NCBI RefSeq assembly: GCF_009759665.1 | Contig: NZ_WQNE01000016.1 | Location: forward strand, 1 to 64,000 | Reading direction: 5' to 3' | DNA length: 64,000 nucleotides | Origin: Bradyrhizobium cajani | GTDB lineage: Bacteria; Pseudomonadota; Alphaproteobacteria; Rhizobiales; Xanthobacteraceae | Part shown: positions 28,094-37,204 of the stretch, piece after piece | Layout: each line of letters starts with the position of its first letter | How positions within the stretch are numbered: position 1 is the first letter of the stretch | The notes under the pieces: model-generated | What the model saw: only the letters and a program-made list of their open reading frames with translations | Told to the model about the DNA's origin: nothing | The model's database searches: none | Made by a program: the position numbers and the translations under genes

Positions 28094-28482
28094 TCTTTCT
28101 TCACTCCCCTCGCCTTCTTCGCCCTGGCCACCTGGTCGGCCAGCGTGCGCAGCTGTTGCTGATCGAGCATCGCATTGTCCACCATGCCGACGAGGACTTC
28201 CTCGACCGAGCCGTTGCAGAACCAGTCGACGATGCGCTGCACCGCCTTGGCCGCGACACGCGAGCGCGGTTCGGCGGCCTGGTAGACGTAGGTGCGGCCG
28301 TCCACGGTGTGGTTGGCATAGCCCTTTTCTTCCAGCCGGCGCAGCACCGTGCGGACCGTCGATTCCTTCAGCCGCCGCGGCAACCGCTCACGCACGACCT
28401 CGGCCGTGACAGGACCATGGGCCCAAACCAATTGCATGACCTCGCGCTCGAGGTCGCCCAGTTCGGGCAAACGATCGTCCAT
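28090..28482 (-). CDS. blaI: BlaI/MecI/CopY-family transcriptional repressor
   Basis: A 130-aa winged-helix repressor: LPELGDLEREVMQLVWAHGP, then a recognition region RLKESTVRTVLRRLEEKGY, wing YVYQAAEPRS, and a helical dimerisation tail with the NAMLDQQQLRTLADQV region. Such repressors are cleaved by their M56 partner on signal. The ATG at 28482 follows AGGTGCC. The stop overlaps the M56 gene by 4 bases. An autoregulatory site candidate lies 24 bases upstream. The true stimulus is unknown because the partner lacks a beta-lactam-binding domain. Confidence 0.93.
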   Translation of the reverse strand: MDDRLPELGDLEREVMQLVWAHGPVTAEVVRERLPRRLKESTVRTVLRRLEEKGYANHTVDGRTYVYQAAEPRSRVAAKAVQRIVDWFCNGSVEEVLVGMVDNAMLDQQQLRTLADQVARAKKARGVKKE

Positions 28483-28505
28483 GGCACCTGACCTTCGCAT
28501 TTTCT

Positions 28506-28524
28506 TGTAACGCTACAGATCGTC
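28506..28524. promoter_or_regulatory. BlaI autoregulatory operator candidate
   Basis: TGTA-N4-TACA at 28506-28517 is a short palindrome of the type bound by BlaI/MecI proteins. It overlaps GCTACAGATCGTC at 28512-28524, related to the two GCTACrAACCGTA copies ahead of the DUF1800 gene (13 of 17 positions identical across the wider alignment). It sits 24 bases before the blaI start, where it would block transcription. Confidence 0.6.
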
Positions 28525-28646
28525 GCACACAGGACCGCGCCACGCAACGGCGATTCCACCTGAAATGGTATCGCCGTGCTGACCTAACCGCCGGGACAAC
28601 GCTCGCGAGTCGGATGGATTTTCGACCTGGCTCGCAGTGTGCCTTG

Positions 28647-28767
28647 CCCCTCACCCGGATCGCTAACGCGATCCGACCTCTACCCGCCCAAGAGCGGGGA
28701 GAGGTTAGGAAGGCAAGCTCTCTCACTCCCTCTCCCCGTTCTTACGGGGAGAGGGTGGGGTGAGGGG
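28647..28767. repeat. palindromic intergenic repeat (CCCCTCACCC ... GGGTGGGGTGAGGGG)
   Basis: Long outer arms CCCCTCACCC and GGGTGAGGGG-like ends enclose smaller hairpins (GGATCGCTAACGCGATCC; CCGTTCTTACGG region). It lies between the divergently ordered blaI promoter and the malic enzyme 3' end, so it may also terminate the malic enzyme message. A repeat of a known general type in Bradyrhizobium; the rest of 28525-28800 holds no gene. Confidence 0.55.
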
Positions 28768-28800
28768 CTGCGTTCGCGGGTTCGATCTAAATTGTAAGCG

Positions 28801-30453
28801 TCAATACTGCGGCACGTACATCTGCGACTGGACCAGGTCCTTCACGTCATTGGGCGCGGGTCCGTCCGCGAGGCCGCGCTGATGGGCCACGTCCGCGACG
28901 GCCGCGGCGATGCGGACCGAGACCTCGCGAATGCGCGGCAGCGCCGGATAGAGGCTGCCCTGCGCGAGGTCCTCCTTGCCGACGCAATCGGCCAGCGTAT
29001 GGGCGGCCGCCATGAACATCTCGTCAGTCACCAGCCGCGAGCGGCTGGCGATGACACCGAGGCCGACGCCGGGGAAGATGTAGGAGTTGTTGCCCTGGCG
29101 CGGCACGAAGGTGCGGCCGTTGAGCGTCACGGGATCATAGGGACTGCCGCAGGCGAACAGCGCACGGCCCTCGGTGTAGCGGTAGGCATCCTCTGCCGAG
29201 CACTCCGCCTTCGAGGTCGGATTGGAGAGCGCGAACACGATCGGCTGCTCGTTGAGCTCCGCCATCGCCTTGAGCACGTCGGGCGTGAAGGCGCCGCCGA
29301 CCGCGGCGACGCCGATGATCGCCGTCGGCTTCAGCGTCTTGATCGCGGTGAGGAAGTCGGCGATCGGTGCCTGATCGGAATGTGCATAGCGGAGCTTGTG
29401 GCCAGAGAGGCCTTCACGCCCGCTGACGACGAGGCCGCGGGAATCCACCAGCCAGTTGCGCCGGAGCGCTTCGGCTTCGGAAAGCCCCTCCGCCATCATG
29501 GCGGAGACCACGAGATCGGCGATGCCGGTCGCCGCCTCGCCTGCGCCGAGGAACAGGATGCGCTGATCCCTGAGCTTGCCGCCGGAGACGCGCAACGCCG
29601 AAAACAGGCCGGCAAGCGCCACCGCCGCGGTACCCTGGATGTCGTCGTTGAAGACGCAGGCCTCGTCGCGATATTTGTGCAGCAGCTTGAACGCAGAATG
29701 GTTGGCGAAATCCTCGAACTGGATCAGCACGCCCGGAAACGTCTTTCGCGCGGCCTGCATGAACTCGTCGACGAAGCTGTCATAGGCCTCGCCCGTCAGC
29801 CGCCGCTCGCGCAGGCCGAGATAATAGGGATCGGCCAGCAGCTCCTCGTTGTTGGTGCCGACGTCGAGCACGATCGGCAGGCAGAGCTCGGGATGCACGC
29901 CGGCACAAGCCGAATAGAGCGAGAGCTTGCCGACCGGAATCCCCATGCCGTTGGCGCCGAGATCGCCGAGGCCGAGGATGCGCTCGCCGTCGGTGACGAC
30001 GATGAGCCTGGCCTGATAGGGCCAGTTCTTCAGGATCTCCGCGATCTGGCCGCGATCGCGCGAGGAGATGAACATGCCGCGCGGCCGCTGGAAGATCAGG
30101 CCGTATTTCTGGCAGGCGAGTCCGACCGTCGGCGTATAGATGATCGGCTGGATCTCGTCGATGTTGTCGACGACGACGCGGAAGAACAGCGCCTCGTTGC
30201 GGTCATGCAGTGCATTCAGCGCGACGTATTTCTCGAGATCGGTCGGCAGCGTGCGCAGATTGGTGAGCACGCGCTGGGCCTGCGTCTCCATCGTCAGCAC
30301 GCAGGGCGGCAGCAGGCCACGCAGACCCAGCGTCTCTCGCTCCGCTTCGGTGAAGGCAGTGCCTTTGTTGAGCAGGGGATCGCGCAGCAATGTCATGCCG
30401 TGCGGCGGATGGGACGATGTCGACTGGGCCGCGACCCGAGCAGGTCTATTCAC
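28801..30453 (-). CDS. maeA: NAD-dependent malic enzyme
   Basis: A 550-aa malate dehydrogenase (oxaloacetate-decarboxylating), converting malate to pyruvate and CO2. Family blocks: the substrate region YTPTVGLACQKYG with RPRGMFIS, VVTDGERILGLGDLGANGMGI, the metal-binding FEDFANHSAFKLL and VFNDDIQGTA, and the dinucleotide motif FLGAGEAATGIA. The size matches the large NAD-type enzymes (540-565 aa), not the 760-aa phosphotransacetylase fusions. The GTG at 30453 follows GGGGGA. In rhizobia such enzymes feed pyruvate from dicarboxylates; only the family is proven here. Confidence 0.93.
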   Translation of the reverse strand: MNRPARVAAQSTSSHPPHGMTLLRDPLLNKGTAFTEAERETLGLRGLLPPCVLTMETQAQRVLTNLRTLPTDLEKYVALNALHDRNEALFFRVVVDNIDEIQPIIYTPTVGLACQKYGLIFQRPRGMFISSRDRGQIAEILKNWPYQARLIVVTDGERILGLGDLGANGMGIPVGKLSLYSACAGVHPELCLPIVLDVGTNNEELLADPYYLGLRERRLTGEAYDSFVDEFMQAARKTFPGVLIQFEDFANHSAFKLLHKYRDEACVFNDDIQGTAAVALAGLFSALRVSGGKLRDQRILFLGAGEAATGIADLVVSAMMAEGLSEAEALRRNWLVDSRGLVVSGREGLSGHKLRYAHSDQAPIADFLTAIKTLKPTAIIGVAAVGGAFTPDVLKAMAELNEQPIVFALSNPTSKAECSAEDAYRYTEGRALFACGSPYDPVTLNGRTFVPRQGNNSYIFPGVGLGVIASRSRLVTDEMFMAAAHTLADCVGKEDLAQGSLYPALPRIREVSVRIAAAVADVAHQRGLADGPAPNDVKDLVQSQMYVPQY

Positions 30454-30659
30454 GAATTCCCCCAAGGAGTTTCTTATTGAACCGCGGGCATTGTCGGCCA
30501 CCGCTCCGCGGAGATCAAGAACGTTGGGACTCGTGCATCGATTGTGATCTCGCACCGCAGCGAGATTTCATGCGAGAGCGACGCCCGCGTGACAAAAGGT
30601 TAACGCGGCAATGCGCTCCTCATGACGACAGATTGAGAGCGGGCCTTTCTCTCTCCTCT

Positions 30660-30762
30660 CGTCATTCCGGGGCGCGCGTCAGCGCGAACCCGGAATCCAT
30701 TGCACGGCCGCCTCTGCGCCCGATGGGATTCCGGGCTTGCGACTTCGTCGCGCCCCCTCATT
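30660..30762. repeat. intergenic repeat of the GTCATTCCGGG type
   Basis: A palindromic block built from GTCATTCCGGGGCGCGC, an inner GGAATCC/GGGATTCC pairing, and a closing CGCGCCCCCTCATTCC. Members of the same family occur at 33617-33648, 52288-52399 and 61464-61544. It directly abuts the MITE-like element. No gene is seen from 30454 to 31077. Confidence 0.6.
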
Positions 30763-30981
30763 CCGCAGGGCAATCGCATATGGCATTTTGCGCGACCTGA
30801 GCGCGCGCCTCGTCCTTCGAGACGACCGCTTCGCGGTCTCCTCAGGATGAAGCTAAGCAAGCATCGGTGCTCGTTGAAACTACAGCCGCGCACTCAATCC
30901 TCATCCTGAGGGCCCGCCAACGGCGGGCGTCTCGAAGGATGGCCACAGGCGAAATCGCTCCCATATGCGATTGCCCTGCGG
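30763..30981. repeat. MITE-like element, copy 2, with perfect 21-bp terminal inverted repeats
   Basis: A 219-bp gene-free element. The left end, 30763-30783, and right end, 30961-30981, are exact 21-base reverse complements (core CAATCGCATATGG). Inside are sub-terminal palindromes (CGTCCTTCGAGACGACCGCT; GGGCCCGCCAACGGCGGGCG). Bases 30793-30850 are the exact reverse complement of 13481-13538 in copy 1. The intact ends suggest recent movement. No flanking direct repeat was confirmed. Confidence 0.75.
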
Positions 30982-31077
30982 CACGAGGGGAGAGCCTCAC
31001 AATCTTCAGGGTGAGGCGTTAGGGTGAGAGAGGCCGCTGCCTGACGCGCGGAGGCAAGCCGGAAGATTGTCGGGCCG

Positions 31078-33405
31078 CTAGCCGGCCGCCCGACGCGGCG
31101 TCAGGTTGGCGGCGTTGTCGGCCGGCGGCGCGACATGCATCAGGATCGTTTGCGTCGCGGATGCGATCTCGATCCCGTTCTGCTGGAAGCGCAGCTTCAT
31201 GCGGCGGTTGAACTCGCGCTGCACCGGCCAGCGGCCGGCCTCGGTGCAGCGGATCTGGCCGACGATCGACACCATCGCGCCATCGACCTTGTCGATGCCC
31301 CAGAGCTCGAGGTCGCCGCGGATCAGCGGGCGGAAGTCCGGCTCGCGCCGCATCTCGTCGACAATGTCCTTGAGGATCTGGCCGGCGCGGTCGGTGTCCT
31401 CCTTGTAGGCGACGTTGACGCTGACCGAAGCGTTGCCGGCGCCGCGGCTCGCATTGGTGATGGTCGTCACCGCGCTGAACGGCACGATGTGCACGGCGCC
31501 ATCGCCGGCGCGCAGGCGGATGGTGCGGATCGAGACGTTCTCGACCACGCCCGTCAGCCCCGACACGCTGACGGTGTCGCCGACCTGGACGGTGTTCTCC
31601 AGCAGCAGAAACAGGCCGGTGATGAGATCCTGCACCAGCTTCTGCGAGCCGAAGCCGATGGCGATGCCGACGATGCCGGCGCCTGCGAGCAGCGGGGCGA
31701 CATTGACGCCGATCTCGCTGAGCGTCGTGAGGCCGACGACGGTGGCGATCAGGCAGAGCAGCGCCGTGCGCAGCATCGGCTGGAAGGTGCGCAAGCGCGC
31801 GGCGCGGGCATAGTGCCCGTCCCGCGACAGTGCATTGATCTGACGATCCAGCAGCGCGTTGCTGGCTTCCCAGATCGCCGCCGCGATGAACACGGCGAGG
31901 CCGATCGTCACGACGGCCGAGATCAGCCGGCTGCCGATCTGGCCGCCATAGAACCAGACGATAGCATCCACGCCCCAGACCTCCAGCACGGCGACGAAGC
32001 CGATGAAGGCGATGACGCCGGATACGATCTTGCGCAGCAGCGGCAGATAGCGGTTGGCACGGGTCTCCAGGCCCGGAAAGCGCTGAAGGATCTCCGGCTT
32101 GATGCGAAAGCCGCGGTCGATCAGGCCCAGCGTCAGCATGATGACGACGCGCGTGATCAGCGCCACCGCGATGGTGCCAACGAAATATTGCAGCAGCAGC
32201 GAATAGCCGTTGCGGATGTTCAGCGCCCACACCGCCCACAGCGCGAGGTCGAGCGCGATGGCAAGATAATGCCAGCCGCCGGCGATGCGGTTGCGCAGGC
32301 GGGCGCCGATCCCCTGGCGGTCGGCCGGCGCGCGAATGGCCTCGGCGACCTGCCGGCGGCATTGCAGGATGATGACGACGATGAAGAGGTGCACGACCAG
32401 CATCACCATACGGAGCAGCGCCGCGTAGCCGGCGCGATGCAGCCCGAGCAGCAGCGCCACGTTGGCGAAGGCAATGCCGGTGACGCCGACGCCGACGATC
32501 CGGCGCGCCCAGATCTCGATATAGGCCGCGGTCTCGGCGCGAACCGGCAACAGGCCGAACGGCCCCGCCAGCGCACGGACCAGGCAGATGAGTCCGCGTG
32601 AGAAAGCATAGGCGTTGACGACTGCGAGGATCACGAGGCGCACGGTGGTGGGCTCGCCGATTTGCGTTCCGAGCAGCGCCGTGGCGACGCCCACAAAGAC
32701 GAACACGGGAAGCAGTTCGAGCACGAAGCGCCCCAGCACGAAGGGCAGCCGCAGCATGACCTGCCAGATCCGCGCTAGGCTATGGCGGCGCTTGTGCAAC
32801 TCCGGCTCGGGCGTGACATCGGTAACGGATGACGGCGGGTCGGCAATGGGCAGCACCTGCGCCGGCAGGCGCGCGGCCTGCGGCACGCGTCCTTCCAGGA
32901 ACGCGACCGGACGCCGGATCAGACGGAAGATCACCCATTCGGCCGATAGGGCGCAGCCGAGCACCAGCGCGAGCTTCCAGGCGATCTCGATCAGCAGATT
33001 GTAGGCCGCAGGATCGTTGGCTGTCCGCATGATCCAGTAGTAGAACGCCGGAAAATGCGTGAGCGTCCGCGCCATGCTGGTGATCTCGCTCGAGATCTCG
33101 CCGATCTGTTCCGACACCGTGAGCAGGAGCTGCGCGCCGAGGCCGTCGGCCGAGAGAGGGATTGGCGACTTCTGCTCGGGCGCAGGCTGCCGCTGACCGG
33201 ACGCCTGGGCGATCGCGCGCAAGGTGTCGATCATCTGCGCGCGCTTCTGGTCGTCCTGGAGCGTCTCCAGCGCGCGCCTGGCTTCATCGGGCGAGAGCGT
33301 GGTCGCAGCGTTGCCGGCGGGCGCAGGCGGCGCGGCGCGGACGCCGGCGAGAGAGGAGATTGCGAGGAAGAAGGTGACGAAAAGCGGGATGAGCCTATGC
33401 GACAC
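31078..33405 (-). CDS. MscS-family mechanosensitive channel, large periplasmic/membrane type
   Basis: A 775-aa inner-membrane protein. A signal peptide (RLIPLFVTFFLAISSLAGVRA) is followed by a periplasmic helical region and about ten hydrophobic segments. The C-terminal third carries the MscS core: the pore helix around PLLAGAGIVGIAIGFGSQKLVQD, then the beta domain (VQVGDTVSVSGLTGVVENVSIRTIRLR) and cytoplasmic vestibule. The length puts it among YbdG/YbiO/MscK-like large channels rather than the 286-aa MscS. The start is GTG at 33405 after AGGGAA; in-frame codons up to 33525 lack signal-peptide character. Confidence 0.9.
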   Translation of the reverse strand: MSHRLIPLFVTFFLAISSLAGVRAAPPAPAGNAATTLSPDEARRALETLQDDQKRAQMIDTLRAIAQASGQRQPAPEQKSPIPLSADGLGAQLLLTVSEQIGEISSEITSMARTLTHFPAFYYWIMRTANDPAAYNLLIEIAWKLALVLGCALSAEWVIFRLIRRPVAFLEGRVPQAARLPAQVLPIADPPSSVTDVTPEPELHKRRHSLARIWQVMLRLPFVLGRFVLELLPVFVFVGVATALLGTQIGEPTTVRLVILAVVNAYAFSRGLICLVRALAGPFGLLPVRAETAAYIEIWARRIVGVGVTGIAFANVALLLGLHRAGYAALLRMVMLVVHLFIVVIILQCRRQVAEAIRAPADRQGIGARLRNRIAGGWHYLAIALDLALWAVWALNIRNGYSLLLQYFVGTIAVALITRVVIMLTLGLIDRGFRIKPEILQRFPGLETRANRYLPLLRKIVSGVIAFIGFVAVLEVWGVDAIVWFYGGQIGSRLISAVVTIGLAVFIAAAIWEASNALLDRQINALSRDGHYARAARLRTFQPMLRTALLCLIATVVGLTTLSEIGVNVAPLLAGAGIVGIAIGFGSQKLVQDLITGLFLLLENTVQVGDTVSVSGLTGVVENVSIRTIRLRAGDGAVHIVPFSAVTTITNASRGAGNASVSVNVAYKEDTDRAGQILKDIVDEMRREPDFRPLIRGDLELWGIDKVDGAMVSIVGQIRCTEAGRWPVQREFNRRMKLRFQQNGIEIASATQTILMHVAPPADNAANLTPRRAAG

Positions 33406-34260
33406 GCGGATTCCCTGAAAAAAATAGATGCGCCGTCGGCGTCTTGGTCGCCGAAGCGCATGCGTCATGTCGGATGGAGTTATTCGCCCCGAACCTGTGT
33501 CGGAAGTTTGCCAACCCGGCGACATTCTCTTGGCATTTGCCGCAGCGCAGGATCGGGAACCGCTGCATCAGTGCGGCCGCGCGCTAATCGGGATACGGCG
33601 CAAGCAAAAACCTCTCCCGTCATTCCGGGATTTGGCCCGGAATGACGGCGAGGAGGAAGAGGAGAGAAGAAGCAGGATTTCAAGAACGGCCGGTGGGGCG
33701 ACCTCATCTCGGCCATCCAGCGCGGCGCTTCATAAAATACAGCGCCGGGCAGGTAGGGGCTTTGCCTCACTGATGCAGCCCACTAAACCTTGACCCGGCG
33801 TGCCGTTCGCGGTTTCCGCCGCTATGCGATAGTCCGAACGAGCTCCATCGCACTTAACGCGGCTGGATTTGCGGAGGTGGCGTCATAGACCTCCCCTTGC
33901 TCATGAGGTGGACGTTGCGCGTCGCGTTTTCGCGACCTTGAAGATGCTCCTCCTGCGACACAAAACTGTCAAGCGGGATCAATGGTCTGAAGGATCACAT
34001 TTGAGCGCGCCGGTTCCGCACGCCGCCATGCACGCCTTCGTCAATTGCCGATGCTTCTGCGCGCGTTCGGGATTATCGAGGGCCGATGGTGCGATGGTGA
34101 TATCGTGCCCCTGTTTTGCCCGACGTGTCAAACGGTTTCGTAAAATCCGCAAATCATTTGCATTAGCTGTCAAGCCATTGATTCAGCTGCCCTCGGCTAC
34201 TGTGCATGGGGTTGTATTCGCAGTTCTTGTTCGTGACCATGCGCGCACGGGCCCGGGCGC
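33406..34260. other. 855-bp gene-poor region with a hairpin repeat
   Basis: No frame here has convincing coding character; the open frames present are Arg/Ser/Ala-rich or broken. It holds a perfect 13-bp hairpin, 33617-33629 with 33636-33648 (CCGTCATTCCGGG family). From about 33890 it drops in GC content, with stretches such as AAATCCGCAAATCATTTGC near 34144. The 34090-34240 part looks to me like a decayed intergenic sequence recurring in this genus (from memory, not verified). It could contain the promoter of nothing upstream, since both flanking genes point away or end here. Confidence 0.45.
33617..33648. repeat. perfect hairpin repeat, GTCATTCCGGG family
   Basis: 13-bp exact arms with a 6-nt loop (ATTTGG). 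It is the shortest, cleanest member of the repeat family also present at 30660, 52288 and 61464. It may act as a transcription terminator or nuclease-resistant RNA element. Confidence 0.7.
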
Positions 34261-35298
34261 CTAGAGAAACATGTCCGTCAGATCGACGGTCGAGGCGTTT
34301 CCGATCCGGTCAAAGTTTATCGCCAGCCAGGTTCGCGCCGCCGCGCGGCCTTCATCGCGCAGGCGGCGCAAGAGGCTCCATTCGGGATGGAATTGCGTGG
34401 CCGTGCCGAGCTGCGACATCAGCTGGTCGTTGCCGATCCAGTGCATGTACATGCGGCTGTGCCGGTCGCTGTCGAGCTCGCCATTGTCGATCAGCCGCGT
34501 GGCGAAGGCGATCGCGCGCATCTCGCGCATCAAGGACGAATTGAAGCTGATCTCGTTGATGCGGTGGAGGACGTCGGCTGCACTGGCCGGCAGCTCGTCG
34601 CGCCGGATCGCCGTGACCTGCACGATGATGACGTCGTGGCTGCCCTTGCGGTAGATCAGCGGATAGATCGCGGGATTGCCGAGATAGCCGCCGTCCCAAT
34701 AATGCTCGCCGTCGATCTCGACGGCCTGGAAATAGGGTGGCAGGCAGGCCGAGGCGAGCACCGTGTCCGCGGTGAGAAGCGGGCTTTGGAACACCTTGAT
34801 CTTGCCGGTGCGGACATTGGTGGCGTTGAGGAACAGCTGCGGCGCCTCCGGCGAGGAATTGAGCCGGTCGAAATCGACCACGCGCTGCAGCAGCGACCGG
34901 AGCGGATTGAACTGGAACGGATTGAGCAGGTTCGGCGGCAGCGTGTGCGTCAGCGTGTGGATGAAGGCGTGGACCGGATGATATTCCGGCGGCAGCTTCA
35001 GGGCCTGGATCCACTGGTTGAGCGGCGAGAACAGGTCGTACGCCATGTCCATGCGCGACACTTCCTGCCAGAACGCGTGCAGGTTCTGCCGCGCGGCCTC
35101 CGCGCCTCCGTTCGCCATCCCTGAGGCCATCACCACCGCATTCATCGCGCCGGCGCTGGTGGCGCTGATCGCCTCGATCGCGAGCCTGCCATCCTCGAGC
35201 ACCTGGTCGAGCACGCCCCAGACGAAGGCGCCGTGCGCGCCGCCGCCCTGGAGCGCGAAGTTGACGTTCTTTCGGTTCGCGGTCTCGCTGACTGTCAC
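34261..35298 (-). CDS. patatin-like phospholipase
   Basis: A 345-aa patatin-family acyl hydrolase. The oxyanion loop is QGGGAHGAF (about 17-25), the nucleophile Ser48 lies in ATSAG (Ala replaces the first Gly of GxSxG), and the catalytic Asp202 in the DGG motif (YWDGGYLGNP). The Ser-Asp dyad is complete. The GTG start at 35298 overlaps the PPK2 stop (GTGA). It is the last gene of the liv operon, so it would be translated in step with PPK2 and the transporter. The lipid substrate is unknown. Upstream in-frame codons are a shadow of PPK2. Confidence 0.88.
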   Translation of the reverse strand: MTVSETANRKNVNFALQGGGAHGAFVWGVLDQVLEDGRLAIEAISATSAGAMNAVVMASGMANGGAEAARQNLHAFWQEVSRMDMAYDLFSPLNQWIQALKLPPEYHPVHAFIHTLTHTLPPNLLNPFQFNPLRSLLQRVVDFDRLNSSPEAPQLFLNATNVRTGKIKVFQSPLLTADTVLASACLPPYFQAVEIDGEHYWDGGYLGNPAIYPLIYRKGSHDVIIVQVTAIRRDELPASAADVLHRINEISFNSSLMREMRAIAFATRLIDNGELDSDRHSRMYMHWIGNDQLMSQLGTATQFHPEWSLLRRLRDEGRAAARTWLAINFDRIGNASTVDLTDMFL

Positions 35299-36224
35299 TT
35301 GGCTCGCTTCCTGCCTCCCTTCCCCTCTTTCTCCAGCGCCTTGCGCACCTGCTCGAATTCCTCCAGCGAGGCCTTGTCGGCGCGCGGAAAGCGCAGGTCC
35401 AGCTTTTCCAGCGCAGCATTGATCACGGAGCCGATCACCACGCGCGCGAACCATTTGTGGTCGGCGGGCACGACGTACCATGGCGCATGTGGCGTCGACG
35501 TGTGCCGCACGATGTCCTGATAGACCGCCTGGTAGCGCGGCCACAGCGCGCGCTCCTTGATGTCGTCCATGGAGAACTTCCACTGCTTGGCCGGCTGTTC
35601 CAGCCGGTCGAGGAAGCGCTGGCGCTGCTCCTCCCTGGAGAGGTTGAGAAAGAATTTCAGCACCACGGTGCCGCTGCGGCAGAGATAGCGCTCGAAGGCG
35701 GAGATGTCCTCGAACCGCTCCTTCCAGATGTTCTTGGTCACGAGCCTCGGCGGCAGCTTCTCCTTGGCGAGGATTTCCGGATGCACGCGCGCCACCAGGC
35801 ATTCCTCGTAGTGGGAGCGGTTGAAGATGCCGATATGGCCGCGCTCCGGCAGCGCCAGCACATGGCGCCAGAGGAAGTCGTGGTCGAGCTCCTTGTTGCT
35901 CGGCGCCTTGAAGGCATGGACCTCGCAGCCCTGCGGGTTGATGCCCTCGAAGATCGCCTTGATCGCACTGTCCTTGCCGCCGGCATCCATGGCCTGGAAC
36001 ACGATGAGGAGCGACCAGCGGTCCTGGGCGTAAAGCTTCTCCTGAAACCCGATCAGCCGCTTCTTGTTGGCATCGAGGATCTCCTGCGCCTGCTCCTTGT
36101 CGAGATCGCCCTTCTCGTCGGTCTTGTAGTCCTTGAGGTGAAACTTCCCCGATCCGTCGTAGCGGAACGGCGTAATGTAGCGGTCAAGTTCCTGGGCGAT
36201 CGATTTGGACGGCTTCTTGCTCAT
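35295..36224 (-). CDS. ppk2: polyphosphate kinase 2 family protein
   Basis: A 309-aa PPK2-family enzyme that moves phosphate between polyphosphate and nucleotides (NDP or NMP depending on class). Walker A-like DAGGKDS is at residues 80-86. Further blocks are the lid region VHAFKAPSNKELDHDFLWR, the Walker B-like IGIFNRSHYEECLVARVHPE, and KQWKFSMDDIKERALW. Length is that of one-domain PPK2 (about 300 aa). Its ATG overlaps the LivM stop by 4 bases and its stop overlaps the patatin start by 4, an unexpected coupling to an amino-acid transporter operon. The class (I, II or III) was not determined. Confidence 0.92.
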   Translation of the reverse strand: MSKKPSKSIAQELDRYITPFRYDGSGKFHLKDYKTDEKGDLDKEQAQEILDANKKRLIGFQEKLYAQDRWSLLIVFQAMDAGGKDSAIKAIFEGINPQGCEVHAFKAPSNKELDHDFLWRHVLALPERGHIGIFNRSHYEECLVARVHPEILAKEKLPPRLVTKNIWKERFEDISAFERYLCRSGTVVLKFFLNLSREEQRQRFLDRLEQPAKQWKFSMDDIKERALWPRYQAVYQDIVRHTSTPHAPWYVVPADHKWFARVVIGSVINAALEKLDLRFPRADKASLEEFEQVRKALEKEGKGGRKRAK

Positions 36225-37204
36225 GAGTTCGGGGACACCTTGCGTTGCGGCTTCAGCCGGTCGAGCACGCTACCAAGGATGCCCTTGGGAAGGAATATGA
36301 TGAAGAGGACGAGCAGCACGCCATAAACGAGGTTGTCCCAGCCGACCGCCTTGGTGCCGAAGCCGATGCGCAGGGTCTCCGCAAGCAGGATGGTGATGAT
36401 GGCACCGACCGTCGGGCCGAGCGAGACGAACAGGCCGCCGACGATGGCGGCGAACACCATCTGGAGCGACACCGCAATGCCGCTGATGGTGTCGGGCGTG
36501 ATGAACATCTGGTACTGGCAGTAGATCGCGCCGGCCAGCGCCGTCATCAGGGCGCTGAGCAGCGTGATCTTCAATTTCTCCGCGGTGACGTTGACGCCGG
36601 CGGCGGCCGCAGCGTCCTCGTCTTCCGAGATCGCCTCCAGCGCATAGCGGGCCATGCTGCGGTCGACCAGGTGCCAGACCACGAGGCCGGCAAGCCAGAC
36701 CGCGAGCGCGATCAGGTACCAGGTTGTCTTGTCGTCGAACTGCAGGGCCAGCAGCCTGTTCGTCGCCGCCCGGTTCGGCGTATAGCCGAGCGAGCCGCCG
36801 GTATAGTCGCGCGTCGCCGTGATGACCTGGAGCACGATGCCGGACAGCGCCAGCGTCACCAGCACGAAATAATGCCCGGTGATGCGGAAGCGGAAGCAGG
36901 GATAGCCGACGATCAGCGCCAGCGCGCCGGCGGCAACCATGCTGATGGGAATGCCGATCCACGGCGTCAGGCCGAGATGATTCCAGAGCAGTGCGGTGAC
37001 ATAGGCGCCGATCCCCATGAAGCCGCCGTGTCCGAGCGAGACCAGGCCGAAGCGCCCCATCATCGACCAGGACGTATAGGCGAACGACCAGATCAGGATC
37101 AGCACCAGGATGTGCAGGTGATAGGGATCGCGATAGACGAAGGGCAGCGCGACCAGCGCCGCCAGCCCTATCCCCCAGGCTGCAAGCCGCCCCTGCCCCA
37201 TCAT
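36221..37204 (-). CDS. livM: branched-chain amino-acid-type ABC transporter permease (LivM)
   Basis: A 327-aa inner-membrane permease with about nine helices. The LivM family signature GRFGLVSLGHGGFMGIGAYVTALL is near residues 50-75, and a later AISEDEDAAAAAGVNVTAEKLKIT cytoplasmic coupling loop binds the ATPase. The start, ATGATG at 37204, overlaps the LivH stop (ATGA). Its stop overlaps ppk2. Substrates of such HAAT systems range beyond leucine, isoleucine and valine (urea, amides, aromatic acids). Confidence 0.9.
   Translation of the reverse strand: MMGQGRLAAWGIGLAALVALPFVYRDPYHLHILVLILIWSFAYTSWSMMGRFGLVSLGHGGFMGIGAYVTALLWNHLGLTPWIGIPISMVAAGALALIVGYPCFRFRITGHYFVLVTLALSGIVLQVITATRDYTGGSLGYTPNRAATNRLLALQFDDKTTWYLIALAVWLAGLVVWHLVDRSMARYALEAISEDEDAAAAAGVNVTAEKLKITLLSALMTALAGAIYCQYQMFITPDTISGIAVSLQMVFAAIVGGLFVSLGPTVGAIITILLAETLRIGFGTKAVGWDNLVYGVLLVLFIIFLPKGILGSVLDRLKPQRKVSPNS

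Noticed and set aside
35299-35802. N-terminal extension of the patatin gene up to 35802
   Set aside because: It is the shifted frame of ppk2; the GTG at 35298 overlaps the ppk2 stop exactly and gives a normal patatin N-terminus.
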